A stretch of 64,000 nucleotides of DNA from Acidobacteriota bacterium. GTDB lineage: Bacteria > Acidobacteriota > Terriglobia > Terriglobales > Acidobacteriaceae. The number at the start of each line of letters is the position of its first letter. Position 1 is the stretch's first letter. The position numbers and the translations under genes were made by a program. The stretch covers positions 1-64,000 of the forward strand of contig JAJXYY010000025.1 of NCBI GenBank assembly GCA_021780315.1. Reading direction: 5' to 3'. Of the stretch, positions 30,860 to 39,366 are shown piece after piece. The notes under the pieces are model-generated. The model ran no database searches and was not told the DNA's origin. It saw only the letters and a list, made by a program, of their open reading frames with translations.

Positions 30860-31408
30860 TTATGTCTTGGCTGCACTTGGGACTGCCCGCTCTGCATCCA
30901 CGACTACCCCTATCGCATGAATTACCGAAGTTACCCGCACCACGGCATTAATCAACTGCTCCGTCACCTTCTTGTCCCGCAGCACCTGCTCATGCGAGTC
31001 CACACACTTACCGCACGCATTGACAGCGCTCACCGCCAGGCACCATAGCTCAAAGTCAACGGCATCCGCAGCGTGCCCTCGCAGACCACTCATACGCAAT
31101 CGCGCTGGAAGCGTTGCATACATGTCATTCTTCGTCAGGTGATGAAACCGGTAGTAAACATTGTTCATCCCCATCAGCGCGGCAGCAGCCTTGGCCGCCT
31201 CCAACACCCCTGGGCTCAATACATCGGAGGCCCGCGACACCGCCGCAGCCGTCAATTCTTCACAACGTGTCGCTATGGCTGTCACCACAACTGTACCCCA
31301 CAACTGCTCCACCGTAAGCTCTGTATTGTGAAGCACCAATGTTGAATAATTCAGCGTCAAGTCCTTCGCATATCCGGGCAGTCCAGCAATCAACTCATCC
31401 AGATTCAT
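30860..31408 (-). CDS. AhpD-like alkylhydroperoxidase
   Basis: A 182-residue carboxymuconolactone-decarboxylase-family protein close to AhpD. The active motif CGKCVDSHE holds Cys132, Cys135 and His139, with Glu120 upstream; the spacing matches the M. tuberculosis AhpD relay (Glu118, Cys130, Cys133, His137). It would reduce peroxides or recycle AhpC. No ahpC lies in the window, which is unusual for this family. AGAGGAG precedes the ATG. Confidence 0.9.
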   Translation of the reverse strand: MNLDELIAGLPGYAKDLTLNYSTLVLHNTELTVEQLWGTVVVTAIATRCEELTAAAVSRASDVLSPGVLEAAKAAAALMGMNNVYYRFHHLTKNDMYATLPARLRMSGLRGHAADAVDFELWCLAVSAVNACGKCVDSHEQVLRDKKVTEQLINAVVRVTSVIHAIGVVVDAERAVPSAAKT

Positions 31409-31524
31409 CGTCCCACTCCTCTCATCCCTAAAACCACCGCGCCAACAGAGGGTGCCCGAGCGAGAGCATCCCGCAGCCCTCCCGATCTGTGCTTTAGCCG
31501 ACCGCCAAGCACCTTAACCCGACC

Positions 31525-32397
31525 TTAGTCTTTCGGCTTGGTCTCCGCCGTATCATGTGCCTCAGGATCATGATGTCCAAACGTGAACCGCCGCCCCACA
31601 ATTGCCTTTACAATCCAGTGGTCCGTAGCAGCTGTAGGCCCAATTCCCACCCCGAAGTTAACCTCCCACTTCGGCGACAGATTCAGATCAATCGATGGAA
31701 AAAACTGCTGCTGCTGATCATGTAACGCATCGAACCCGCCTAGATCACCATATGCTGCGTAGTACTCCAGCCCACCTGTCACCTTCTTCGTAAAATCGTA
31801 GCTCACCTTCACGTTAGGGCTAAACGTCACACCCTGTGAAACCCCAGGCCCATGAAAACTCCGGTCCAGCGCCGGATTGAACGCCCAGTACCACTTGCCC
31901 ATCTGCTTATCTACAATGGGTCGAACCTCCATCGTCCAGGTATCTGGCGAAAACCGCGCCCGCTGATACCCCACCTCAAATGACATACTCGCCCCAACCG
32001 GCCACTTCCAGCTATCCGGCACCCGAACCCGTGGGCGAATATGATCCCCCACCCACTGGTATCCCGTCTCCTGACTGGCACTCGTAAATACGTAGAATCC
32101 CACCTCCGACCAGTTTGTCACGCCCTGCGTAATCTCCAACGTCTCGTGCTCTGCATGGTTCGTTGGATATGTTCCGTCGACCGCATACTTCGACCCCGGT
32201 GCCGCTTTCGAACCATCGACGGTGAAGTTACTATGCACTTCCACCATGGTGTTCTTAGCTGGAACAGTATCCGCTCCATACACCTGAATCTCGTAGTTAT
32301 CCTGCGCCCGCGCCGCCGCCGGCACCATCACCAAAGCCCCTGCAAGCAACAACATCACTCGCAGCCAGAACCCGCGCCCACCCATTACTTCATGCAT
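31525..32397 (-). CDS. Putative exported beta-barrel protein, unknown function
   Basis: A 290-residue protein with a signal peptide (about 1-30, ending ARAQ). The mature part is a chain of alternating polar and aromatic segments (WSEVGFYVF, ASMSFEVGYQRARF, KWYWAFNPALDR, KVTGGLEYYAAYGDL, KWEVNFGVGIG), as expected for an outer-membrane barrel. It ends in a polar tail after RRFTFGHHD. I do not recognise a specific family. The start is uncertain (ATG 32397 or 32385); the frame is open to 32478. Confidence 0.7.
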   Translation of the reverse strand: MHEVMGGRGFWLRVMLLLAGALVMVPAAARAQDNYEIQVYGADTVPAKNTMVEVHSNFTVDGSKAAPGSKYAVDGTYPTNHAEHETLEITQGVTNWSEVGFYVFTSASQETGYQWVGDHIRPRVRVPDSWKWPVGASMSFEVGYQRARFSPDTWTMEVRPIVDKQMGKWYWAFNPALDRSFHGPGVSQGVTFSPNVKVSYDFTKKVTGGLEYYAAYGDLGGFDALHDQQQQFFPSIDLNLSPKWEVNFGVGIGPTAATDHWIVKAIVGRRFTFGHHDPEAHDTAETKPKD

Positions 32398-32483
32398 ACA
32401 TTGAGTATAAACAGCTATCCATAGTTCACTCGCTTTGTAGTCCCAAAAACACCCCCCCGGAACAGAGGCACGTGCCACACGGC

Positions 32484-32921
32484 CTAATTCAGACGCTCTC
32501 GCTCACCTTTTCCGAACCGCGGATCCAACGGCTGCCGCTCCTCCGGTCCGTCCTCTGGCTCATGCCAGTGGGCAATCGCCGGCTCCCCCAGCTTCCAGCA
32601 GAGCAACACCGTCTTCCCTTCCACACTGCAGGGAAAATCCAGCATTCCCAGCTTCAGGTCCTGGACATGCACCCCAATAGCTTCAATCTCCACAATCGTA
32701 TCCTTAGTCTCCTGCGCGGCCTTGTCCCGCTCGGCCCGCCGCCGCGCCGCCACCGCAACATCTACATGCATCCCGCCCGACAAAAATATACGATGGCTGA
32801 GCCGCTGCATCTCCAGTTCAATCTCAGCCGACTTCAACGCAGCCGTGCGAGCCCGCTTCAGTAGCGCCTCCAGAACCGGCAGCAGCGTCTGCGCCTCCTG
32901 TAGTGTGAACAGCTTGCTCAC
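32484..32921 (-). CDS. DUF2203-family protein
   Basis: A 145-residue cytoplasmic protein. The N-terminal half is a helical hairpin (LFTLQEAQTLLPVLEALL, residues 4-21), followed by VEIEAIGVHVQDLKLGMLDFP and a C-terminal WHEPEDG...PLDPRFG motif, all typical of DUF2203. The function is unknown. It overlaps the upstream nadA stop by 4 nt, so it is made with quinolinate synthase. Confidence 0.85.
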   Translation of the reverse strand: MSKLFTLQEAQTLLPVLEALLKRARTAALKSAEIELEMQRLSHRIFLSGGMHVDVAVAARRRAERDKAAQETKDTIVEIEAIGVHVQDLKLGMLDFPCSVEGKTVLLCWKLGEPAIAHWHEPEDGPEERQPLDPRFGKGERERLN

Positions 32922-34066
32922 ACCTGCACCTCAAGCATCCGGTCCAGTGCTACCTTCGCCCACTGCTTCACCGTCGCATCGACTTTGATGTGATTCACTA
33001 CACGCCCTTCCACCAGATTCTCCATGGCCCACGCCAGGTGCTGCGGGCTGATCCGGTACATCGTAGTACACAGGCAACCGGCATCGTCCAAGGTAATCAC
33101 CCGCTTACCCAGTGGAGCGAACCGCTTCATCAACCGGTTCACCAGATGAATCTCCGTTCCTACGGCAAAGCTCGAACCAACTGGTGCTCTCTCAATCACC
33201 TCAATAATCCGTTCCGTGGATCCAACAGCATCCGCTTTCTGGCACACCTCCCAGCGGCACTCCGGATGGACAATCACCTGCATCCCCGGCTCTTCTCTGC
33301 GAACCCGGTCCACATGCTCCGGCAAAAACCGCTGATGCACACTGCAGTGCCCCTTCCACAAAATCACCTTCGCCGCTTTCAGGCGGTCCAGCGAAACCCC
33401 ACCGTTGATCTGGTATGGATCCCACACGACCATTTCGTGTAAAGAAATCCCCATAGCGTACGCAGTGTTCCGTCCCAAATGCTGGTCTGGCAAAAATAAA
33501 ATCTTCTCGCCCCGTGCAAAGGCCCACTCAAATGCTCCCCGAGCATTGGATGAAGTGCACACCAGTCCACCGCGCTCCCCACAAAATGCCTTGATTGCAG
33601 CCGCCGAATTCATATAAGTCAGCGGAATTAGGCCACTCGCGCCACCAACCCCCTGCCGCTCCAGAGAGTCCCAGCAGTCCTGTACCTGCCCGATCTCCGC
33701 CATATCAGCCATCGAGCAACCCGCATTTAAGTCCGGCAGAATCACCTGCTGCCAAGACTGACCTAGCACATCCGCCGTCTCGGCCATAAAGTGGACCCCG
33801 CAGAACAGCATGTACTTTGCGCTGGTCTCCGCTGCCACCTTGCTCAGCTTGTAGCTATCGCCTGTATAGTCAGCAAATCGGATCACTTCATCCCGCTGAT
33901 AATGGTGCCCCAGCAGCACGATATCTGTACCCAGTTTCAATCGCGCTTCGGCAATTCGCGCATCCATTGTGTCGTCAGGTTGTGCCAGATAGTTATTAAG
34001 CGAACACGTCTCAGATTCAATTGCAGGAACGGTCAAAACCGCTACCTCATCCAATAATCCGTTCAA
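32918..34066 (-). CDS. nadA: Quinolinate synthase
   Basis: A 382-residue [4Fe-4S] enzyme that condenses iminoaspartate with dihydroxyacetone phosphate to quinolinate, for NAD synthesis. HHYQRDE, DYTGDSY and the likely cluster cysteines in NAGCSMAD (117), WKGHCSVH (241) and the C-terminal CLC (331/333) are present. The start appears to be TTG with GGAG only 4 nt upstream. Its partner nadB is 11 kb away on the other strand. Confidence 0.95.
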   Translation of the reverse strand: MNGLLDEVAVLTVPAIESETCSLNNYLAQPDDTMDARIAEARLKLGTDIVLLGHHYQRDEVIRFADYTGDSYKLSKVAAETSAKYMLFCGVHFMAETADVLGQSWQQVILPDLNAGCSMADMAEIGQVQDCWDSLERQGVGGASGLIPLTYMNSAAAIKAFCGERGGLVCTSSNARGAFEWAFARGEKILFLPDQHLGRNTAYAMGISLHEMVVWDPYQINGGVSLDRLKAAKVILWKGHCSVHQRFLPEHVDRVRREEPGMQVIVHPECRWEVCQKADAVGSTERIIEVIERAPVGSSFAVGTEIHLVNRLMKRFAPLGKRVITLDDAGCLCTTMYRISPQHLAWAMENLVEGRVVNHIKVDATVKQWAKVALDRMLEVQV

Positions 34067-34436
34067 AGTACTCCGCCTTCAGTCTCTCGGGGTCGTTGGG
34101 TAGGAACAATATCCGTACCGACCTTCGCCTCAGAGACGGGGATGTTGAAAGCATTAATCACTGTTTGGATGCAGTAGATTCACTGTGTCGGCTCATTACT
34201 GACGCCACCCAATCTACGGGGATGTTGCAACCATTACTGCTTCACTACTCACGACTCACGGCATCATTCCGCCATGCTTAGTACATTGGACGCAGGTCTC
34301 ACATAAATGATGCTATCCGGAACCTGCGGCAAGCTAGCTAAAACCTTTCAACTTAGCACTAATAATTTTACAACAGCATGAACAGCATGCATCCATTTGT
34401 ACCCCTCACCCGTAATCCGTATCATGGACAACAAGT
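34067..34436. other. Divergent nadA-tatA intergenic region
   Basis: 370 bp without a gene, lower in GC than its surroundings. It holds two imperfect direct repeats (34136-34158, 34216-34237) upstream of nadA. No strong promoter was identified by eye. Confidence 0.5.
34136..34237. repeat. Pair of imperfect 22-bp direct repeats upstream of nadA
   Basis: Copies at 34136-34158 and 34216-34237 share ACGGGGATGTTG, then AA, then CATTA at the same offsets, 80 bp apart. Possible regulator sites for nadA, or a chance duplication. Confidence 0.4.
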
Positions 34437-35000
34437 ATGCCGAGCCTCGGCGATAGCGCCTTTATCTTTATCCTCGCTCTCATCCTCTTCGGTCCGAAGA
34501 AGCTGCCCGAGCTCGCCCGTCAACTAGGGAAGCTCATGGCTGAGTTCCGCCGCGCCTCCAACGAATTCCGCATGCAGATGGACGAAGAACTACGCCTTGC
34601 CGATCAGGCTGAGCAGCAAAAAAAGATTTCTGCCATGGAAGCGGCCGCGCCGCTCCCACCACTCCTTACCGAAAACTCCTCCTCCACCCCCGACGCCCCA
34701 GACTTCACCACAAACGACGAAACGACCCTGCCCACAACCGAACTTGTAACCGCAGTTGCGCCTACCCCCATCCCTATAGCGACTGAGGGCGAACTCAGCA
34801 TTATGCCACCCTCCACCGGACTCCCCACTGGACGCTCGGCTCTGGCCTCCATACTTGACGCTATCCCCCACGCACCAGAACCCGAATCGTCAGGCAACAC
34901 CATCCCGTCAACCGATCACTTCGCCATCGCCCAGCATCCTGACCGCAACGAAAATCCATCCTCCCCCAGCAGCACTAGCGAGGCTCCTCTCCATGGCTGA
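34437..35000 (+). CDS. tatA: Twin-arginine translocase TatA/TatB-family subunit
   Basis: A 187-residue protein. A short N-terminal transmembrane helix (about 4-18), the hinge FGPKKLPELAR and an amphipathic helix (to about 60) define the TatA/B family. A long low-complexity tail rich in Pro, Ser and Thr (about 65-187) follows. The helix resembles TatB in parts, so the A or B assignment is open. Its last 8 nt overlap tatC, consistent with a Tat operon. Confidence 0.88.
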   Translation: MPSLGDSAFIFILALILFGPKKLPELARQLGKLMAEFRRASNEFRMQMDEELRLADQAEQQKKISAMEAAAPLPPLLTENSSSTPDAPDFTTNDETTLPTTELVTAVAPTPIPIATEGELSIMPPSTGLPTGRSALASILDAIPHAPEPESSGNTIPSTDHFAIAQHPDRNENPSSPSSTSEAPLHG

Positions 35001-35784
35001 CCTCGACCATATCGATCGCGTTCGCTCTGCCGTCTCCGACCGCGCTGAACTTCCCGGCATGTCCCTCATGGAGCATCTAGAAGAGCTCCGCAAGCGACTC
35101 ATCCGCTCCGTACTCTTCCTACTCATCGGCTTTGCTGTCGCCTACTTCTTCCATGAGCAGCTTTACGGCATCATCCAGAAACCCCTGGACGACCTCCACA
35201 TCGCTCTCAACTTCACGCACCCCACCGACGGCCTCAATCTCTACCTCAAAACGGCTCTTCTTGGCGGAGCTATCCTCGCCTCACCCTTTATCCTCTACCA
35301 AATTTGGCTCTTCATCTCCCCTGGCCTCTACCAGAACGAGAAACGCTACGTTGTACCCTTCATGACTGCAACCATTGGCTTATTTATGGCTGGCGCATGG
35401 TTCGGATACCACTGGGTTCTGCCCGGCGCAATCAAGGTCCTGGTCCTCGACTTCGGCAAACGGTTCCACCCTATCCTCACCATCGAGGACTACACCGGCT
35501 TCTTTCTGGCCGTCATCCTTGGCCTTGGCATCACCTTCGAACTTCCCATCCTCATCTTCTTCCTTTCGCTCTTCGGTATCGTGGATGCGAAATTCCTCAT
35601 CAAACATATTCGTTACGCCATACTCATCATCTTCCTTATTGCTGCTATCATCTGCCCTCTACCCGACCCCGTCAGCATGTGTCTCTTCGCCAGCCCCATG
35701 CTGGTCCTTTATCTGGTCGGGGTCGGCGTAGCCTATTTCGTTCACCCCGCACGCCGTAAGGCCAAAGAGACCACCGCCGCATGA
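34993..35784 (+). CDS. tatC: Twin-arginine translocase TatC
   Basis: A 263-residue polytopic receptor for twin-arginine signal peptides. It starts with MSLMEHLEELRKRL (22-35), the conserved cytoplasmic N-terminus, followed by six predicted helices with SPFILYQIWLFISPGLY and FGITFELP-like blocks. The ATG at 34993 has GAGG 9 nt upstream; the frame is open to 34855 inside tatA. Its stop overlaps the next ATG by 4 nt. Confidence 0.95.
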   Translation: MADLDHIDRVRSAVSDRAELPGMSLMEHLEELRKRLIRSVLFLLIGFAVAYFFHEQLYGIIQKPLDDLHIALNFTHPTDGLNLYLKTALLGGAILASPFILYQIWLFISPGLYQNEKRYVVPFMTATIGLFMAGAWFGYHWVLPGAIKVLVLDFGKRFHPILTIEDYTGFFLAVILGLGITFELPILIFFLSLFGIVDAKFLIKHIRYAILIIFLIAAIICPLPDPVSMCLFASPMLVLYLVGVGVAYFVHPARRKAKETTAA

Positions 35785-36788
35785 TCGACGCCCGACCAAA
35801 AGCCTCATCTCAATTGCAGCTGTGCACCGTTAAGCCGTGCGGCCAGTTTCCATGGCACATCAGGTCAACGCTACCCGTACTTCACCTCTGCCTCCTGGCG
35901 CTCGTCTTTGCCCTGCCTGCTCATGCCCAGAAGCCCACCCCCCACATTAGCGGACAGGCCATCTACAACCTCACCCAGCAGTACGTCACAACTGCACCCC
36001 ACCGCTGGGTAGGCTCCCCCGACCACCTCAAAGCCGAAGCCTTCATCAAATCCCACTTCGCCCCAGAGGCAGCCAAAGGCAATCTCGAAACCGACACCTT
36101 CTCCGCCAGCACCCCCGCCGGACTCCTCACCATGCGCAACTACATCGTGCGCTACCCCGGAAAAAAAGACGGAGTCATAGTCATCGCCTCCCACTACGAG
36201 ACCAACTACCCCCTCAAGGACATCGACTTTATCGGAGCCAACGACGGAGGCTGCACCACCGCCCTCCTCATCGAACTCGGTGCCTACCTCCGGGCCCACC
36301 CCCCCGAAGGCTATAGCATCTGGCTCGTCTTCGACGACGGAGAAGAAGCCATCAAAGAGTGGACCAACTCTGACTCCCTCTACGGCACACGACACCTCGC
36401 CGCGAAGTGGTCTGCCAACGGAACCATATCCAAAATCAAGGCATTTCTCCTCGCCGACATGATCGGCGACAAAGACCTCAACATCGATCGCGACGCTAAC
36501 TCCACACCCTGGCTGCTCGACCTACTCCATCAGGCCGCTAAAAATACCGGACATCTGGCCAACGTCTTCAAATACGATACGCAGGTCAATGACGACCACT
36601 TGCCGTTCCAGCAGCGCGGTATACCGGTTCTGGACATCATCGACATAGATTACGGCCCCCATACCAGTGCACTCCCAGACGGCTATCACCACACCGCCCT
36701 CGATACCATGGACAAGATCAGCCCTCACTCCCTACAAATCTCCGCCGACCTCTTCCTTGAACTTATCCGCCTCATCAACCAGCGCTAG
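35781..36788 (+). CDS. M28-family protein, glutaminyl-peptide cyclotransferase-like
   Basis: A 335-residue exported protein with an N-terminal hydrophobic signal (about 28-49, ending AHAQ). The M28 fold has metal-site motifs SHYET, NDGGCTT and FDDGEEAIKEW, and a final PDGYHHTALDT. The WVGSP and FDDGEEA blocks resemble glutaminyl cyclases, which form N-terminal pyroglutamate. It is coupled to tatC by an ATGA overlap. Peptidase versus cyclase activity cannot be settled by eye. Confidence 0.82.
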   Translation: MIDARPKASSQLQLCTVKPCGQFPWHIRSTLPVLHLCLLALVFALPAHAQKPTPHISGQAIYNLTQQYVTTAPHRWVGSPDHLKAEAFIKSHFAPEAAKGNLETDTFSASTPAGLLTMRNYIVRYPGKKDGVIVIASHYETNYPLKDIDFIGANDGGCTTALLIELGAYLRAHPPEGYSIWLVFDDGEEAIKEWTNSDSLYGTRHLAAKWSANGTISKIKAFLLADMIGDKDLNIDRDANSTPWLLDLLHQAAKNTGHLANVFKYDTQVNDDHLPFQQRGIPVLDIIDIDYGPHTSALPDGYHHTALDTMDKISPHSLQISADLFLELIRLINQR

Positions 36789-36931
36789 CCCCCGTTACAG
36801 CCAAATCGCCGATATACAGGCATATAGCCACGCCCCCTGCACCCTGCCCTCAGCTTTCATCTGGCCATCAAAGAAGACAGGCGGCACAGGATCAAATCCC
36901 ATACCGCCTCGTGTAAATCCTCGCACTCAAT

Positions 36932-37387
36932 TTACTTACTGCAAGCTGTCCCATGATCGGCATGTGCGCCCATAGCCTTAGCGTCCGCCTCCGACATGTA
37001 CTTCCCTACCTTCGTCTTCCCGTAATACCGTGTTCCTGGGCAATGGTAGACCTTGGAGTCGGTATTCACCCAAACCATTCCGGCTCCGCCGCCCGCAGCC
37101 TGCGTCATCGCCGCGGCCGGTGCAGCTTTCGCAGTCGGGGCTGCCGGTGCAACAGCAGCAGGTGCGGCTGTAGGAGCAGTCTTCGCCGCACCAGTTGGCT
37201 TGGCTGCGGTAGCTGCAAACCACTCCTTTACCCCCTGATGCCCTCGACATGCACCCATCTTGCTTGCTGCAGTAGTGTACGTGCCATCCTTGCACTGCCC
37301 TGTCGAACCCGCCGGAGCCTGCGCAAGCATCACTTGCGACATCAGCACCCCTGCGACCACCACCATCGAACGAATTAGTGTCTTCAT
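36932..37387 (-). CDS. Exported DUF3761-type protein
   Basis: A 151-residue protein with signal peptide 1-22. A Cys-containing block follows (CKDGTYTTAASKMGACRGHQGVKEW, split here as CKDGTYTTAAS and GACRGHQGVKEW), the DUF3761 signature. An Ala/Pro/Lys-rich linker (about 60-95) precedes a small C-terminal unit, VYHCPGTRYYGKTKVG, with further Cys and His. The function is unknown; the Cys/His pattern suggests disulfides or metal binding. It is monocistronic. Confidence 0.82.
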   Translation of the reverse strand: MKTLIRSMVVVAGVLMSQVMLAQAPAGSTGQCKDGTYTTAASKMGACRGHQGVKEWFAATAAKPTGAAKTAPTAAPAAVAPAAPTAKAAPAAAMTQAAGGGAGMVWVNTDSKVYHCPGTRYYGKTKVGKYMSEADAKAMGAHADHGTACSK

Positions 37388-37534
37388 ACACTCTCCCTGA
37401 CTGTAGATTTTATGAACCGGTGTGGCACAAACAACGCTTCATCCTACGTCAAAGCTCAAAAATCTGTCATCAAATTCCTTCCATCGCGATCTCACCCCAA
37501 TCAAATCCGGCCGCGATAACATCATAAGAACTAC

Positions 37535-38473
37535 ATGCCAGCCACCCCCCTTAGCCACTGGATCGGCTTCCACTTCTTCATACTCATCCTGTTCGTCGGC
37601 GAACTGGCCTTTGCCCGTCGCCGCGCCTCTCAATCCTCCAACGACGAAACCCACCGCACCGCCATTGTCGCGACCACAGTCTGGATCACCGCCGCTCTCG
37701 CAGTCGCACTCTTCATCCTCCGCTCTCTGGGCCACACCGCCGCCATACAGTACATCGCCGGCTACACCATCGAAGAGTCTCTCTCCATCGATAACCTCTT
37801 CGTCTTCCTCCTCCTCTTCCGTTTTTTCCACATCGAACCAGCACGTCAGCCTAAGGTGCTCTTATGGGGCGTCTTCGGCGCTATCCCCATGCGTGCTGCC
37901 TTCATCGCTGCAGGCCTATCCTTGCTCGCTCGCTTCCATTGGATTAGCTATATCTTCGCTCTGATCCTTCTCGCAGCTGCCATCCGTCTCTTTATGCCCC
38001 ACACCGATACCCCCAGCGAACAGCCCCCCGTCTGGCTGCGCTGGCTTGCCAAAGTCCACCCTGTCAGCCTCCGTCAAGACCGCTTCCTTGTCCCCGCAGC
38101 CGAAAGTCCCACACGACGCCCCCTCATCACCGTCCTGTTCCTTTGCCTTATCGCCATCGAACTCACCGACCTTGTCTTCGCCCTCGACTCCATCCCCGCG
38201 GTTCTCTCCATCACTAGCCACCCATTCCTCGCCTACACCTCCAACATCATGGCCATCATGGGACTGCGTTCGCTCTACTACCTCCTGGCTCACCTGCTCG
38301 ACAGACTTCGCTTCCTCCACTACGGCCTCGCCAGCATCCTGCTGTTTGCTGCCATCAAAATGCTTGCCGCCCCATGGTTCCAACTAGGTCCTATTCTGTC
38401 CCTCCTAACCATACTGTCCATTTTGGCTATCACCATTGCGCTCTCTCTGCTTAAAGCCAAACCTCAAGTTTGA
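37535..38473 (+). CDS. TerC/Alx-family membrane protein
   Basis: A 312-residue polytopic membrane protein, about 8-9 helices. Family motifs EESLSIDNLFVFLLLF and IELTDLVFALDSIPAVLSI place acidic residues within the membrane, as in TerC and Alx, which have been linked to manganese export and metal homeostasis. No yybP-ykoY manganese riboswitch is recognisable in the 147 bp upstream. There are no other ter genes. Confidence 0.93.
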   Translation: MPATPLSHWIGFHFFILILFVGELAFARRRASQSSNDETHRTAIVATTVWITAALAVALFILRSLGHTAAIQYIAGYTIEESLSIDNLFVFLLLFRFFHIEPARQPKVLLWGVFGAIPMRAAFIAAGLSLLARFHWISYIFALILLAAAIRLFMPHTDTPSEQPPVWLRWLAKVHPVSLRQDRFLVPAAESPTRRPLITVLFLCLIAIELTDLVFALDSIPAVLSITSHPFLAYTSNIMAIMGLRSLYYLLAHLLDRLRFLHYGLASILLFAAIKMLAAPWFQLGPILSLLTILSILAITIALSLLKAKPQV

Positions 38474-38682
38474 GTTCGCTGATCAGAAAAGGTTCGATAG
38501 GGATATATATAGCTCCACCTGCCCGCAAAAAATTGCATAGTAATCGCTAGATATTGCAGTTACCTCATCAAAGACTTCGCACCCACGCCACCTAATACAA
38601 GTCCCAAGTGGCCTTTACTCAAAAAAGTCAAGAAAAGCAGGAATGGCACAACAATTGCTAATTACAGCAACAGAGGCCTCTT

Positions 38683-39264
38683 ATGAAAACTTTTGCAATC
38701 TTCCTAACTATCTGCTTAATCTGCTTGTCCAGCGCCACCATGCGTGCCGACGGACTCTCCGGTCTTGGGACTTCTGTCTCCGGATCCATCACCTTCAACG
38801 GCTACGGTTCCACCAATTACTTTGATAAGAACAACAATGTCCAAGACTATGTTCCCAACTTCGGATACTCCAACAGTGCGGGAGGCACCACCTTCAACAT
38901 CGCACCAACAGTCTCCTTTGGGTTCCAGTCCAGCGCTGATCTCGATACGGCACTTTTCACCGGCTCAACCCTCACCGTCTCCGATACTTGCATTCCGTTT
39001 CAGAAAGCCGGCGGCTGCATCAACGATCCCTTCCAAATGACCTTCACCGACAGCGCCTTTACTGGATTCTCTCCTGTCTCCAACACGTTAGGTATGACTT
39101 ATACCTTCTCTGGTGACACCGTCACGCTTAACTTCCCTAGCGGTGTCGACGGTACTGCGGTTTTGGACTACACCAGCTCTGTGCCTGAACCTGCCTCCCT
39201 CACCCTCATGGCCACCGGCATACTCGGTGCCGCAGGAGCCATTCGCCGCCGTTTCCGCAACTAA
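38683..39264 (+). CDS. PEP-CTERM sorting-domain protein
   Basis: A 193-residue exported protein. A signal peptide (about 1-22) is followed by a Gly/Ser/Thr/Asn-rich beta domain and a C-terminal PEP-CTERM tail: VPEPASLTLM, a hydrophobic helix and RRRFRN. Such tails are recognised by exosortase (EpsH/XrtA type) and the proteins are tied to extracellular polysaccharide. No exosortase is in the window. GAGG precedes the ATG. The central domain has no recognised function. Confidence 0.9.
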   Translation: MKTFAIFLTICLICLSSATMRADGLSGLGTSVSGSITFNGYGSTNYFDKNNNVQDYVPNFGYSNSAGGTTFNIAPTVSFGFQSSADLDTALFTGSTLTVSDTCIPFQKAGGCINDPFQMTFTDSAFTGFSPVSNTLGMTYTFSGDTVTLNFPSGVDGTAVLDYTSSVPEPASLTLMATGILGAAGAIRRRFRN

Positions 39265-39274
39265 CCAGCAGCTT

Positions 39275-39316
39275 AAGCCAGAACGAGTGATGGGGGCCTC
39301 CTACTCGTTCTGGCTT
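39275..39316 (+). terminator. Terminator after the PEP-CTERM gene
   Basis: A 14-bp perfect stem (39275-39288 with 39303-39316) with a 14-nt loop, 10 nt after the stop. The following T run is short. Confidence 0.75.
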
Positions 39317-39366
39317 CCGCTTCAGCCGCTGCAAATGCATCTGCCGCATGCGATACTCTCAATCTC

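Noticed and set aside
34136-34237. CRISPR array at the nadA upstream repeats
   Set aside because: Only two imperfect copies with an 80-bp period, and no cas genes. No other CRISPR-like pattern was seen in the window.
37388-37534. Manganese (yybP-ykoY) riboswitch before the TerC gene
   Set aside because: The conserved loop sequences of that riboswitch cannot be found in the 147-bp upstream region.
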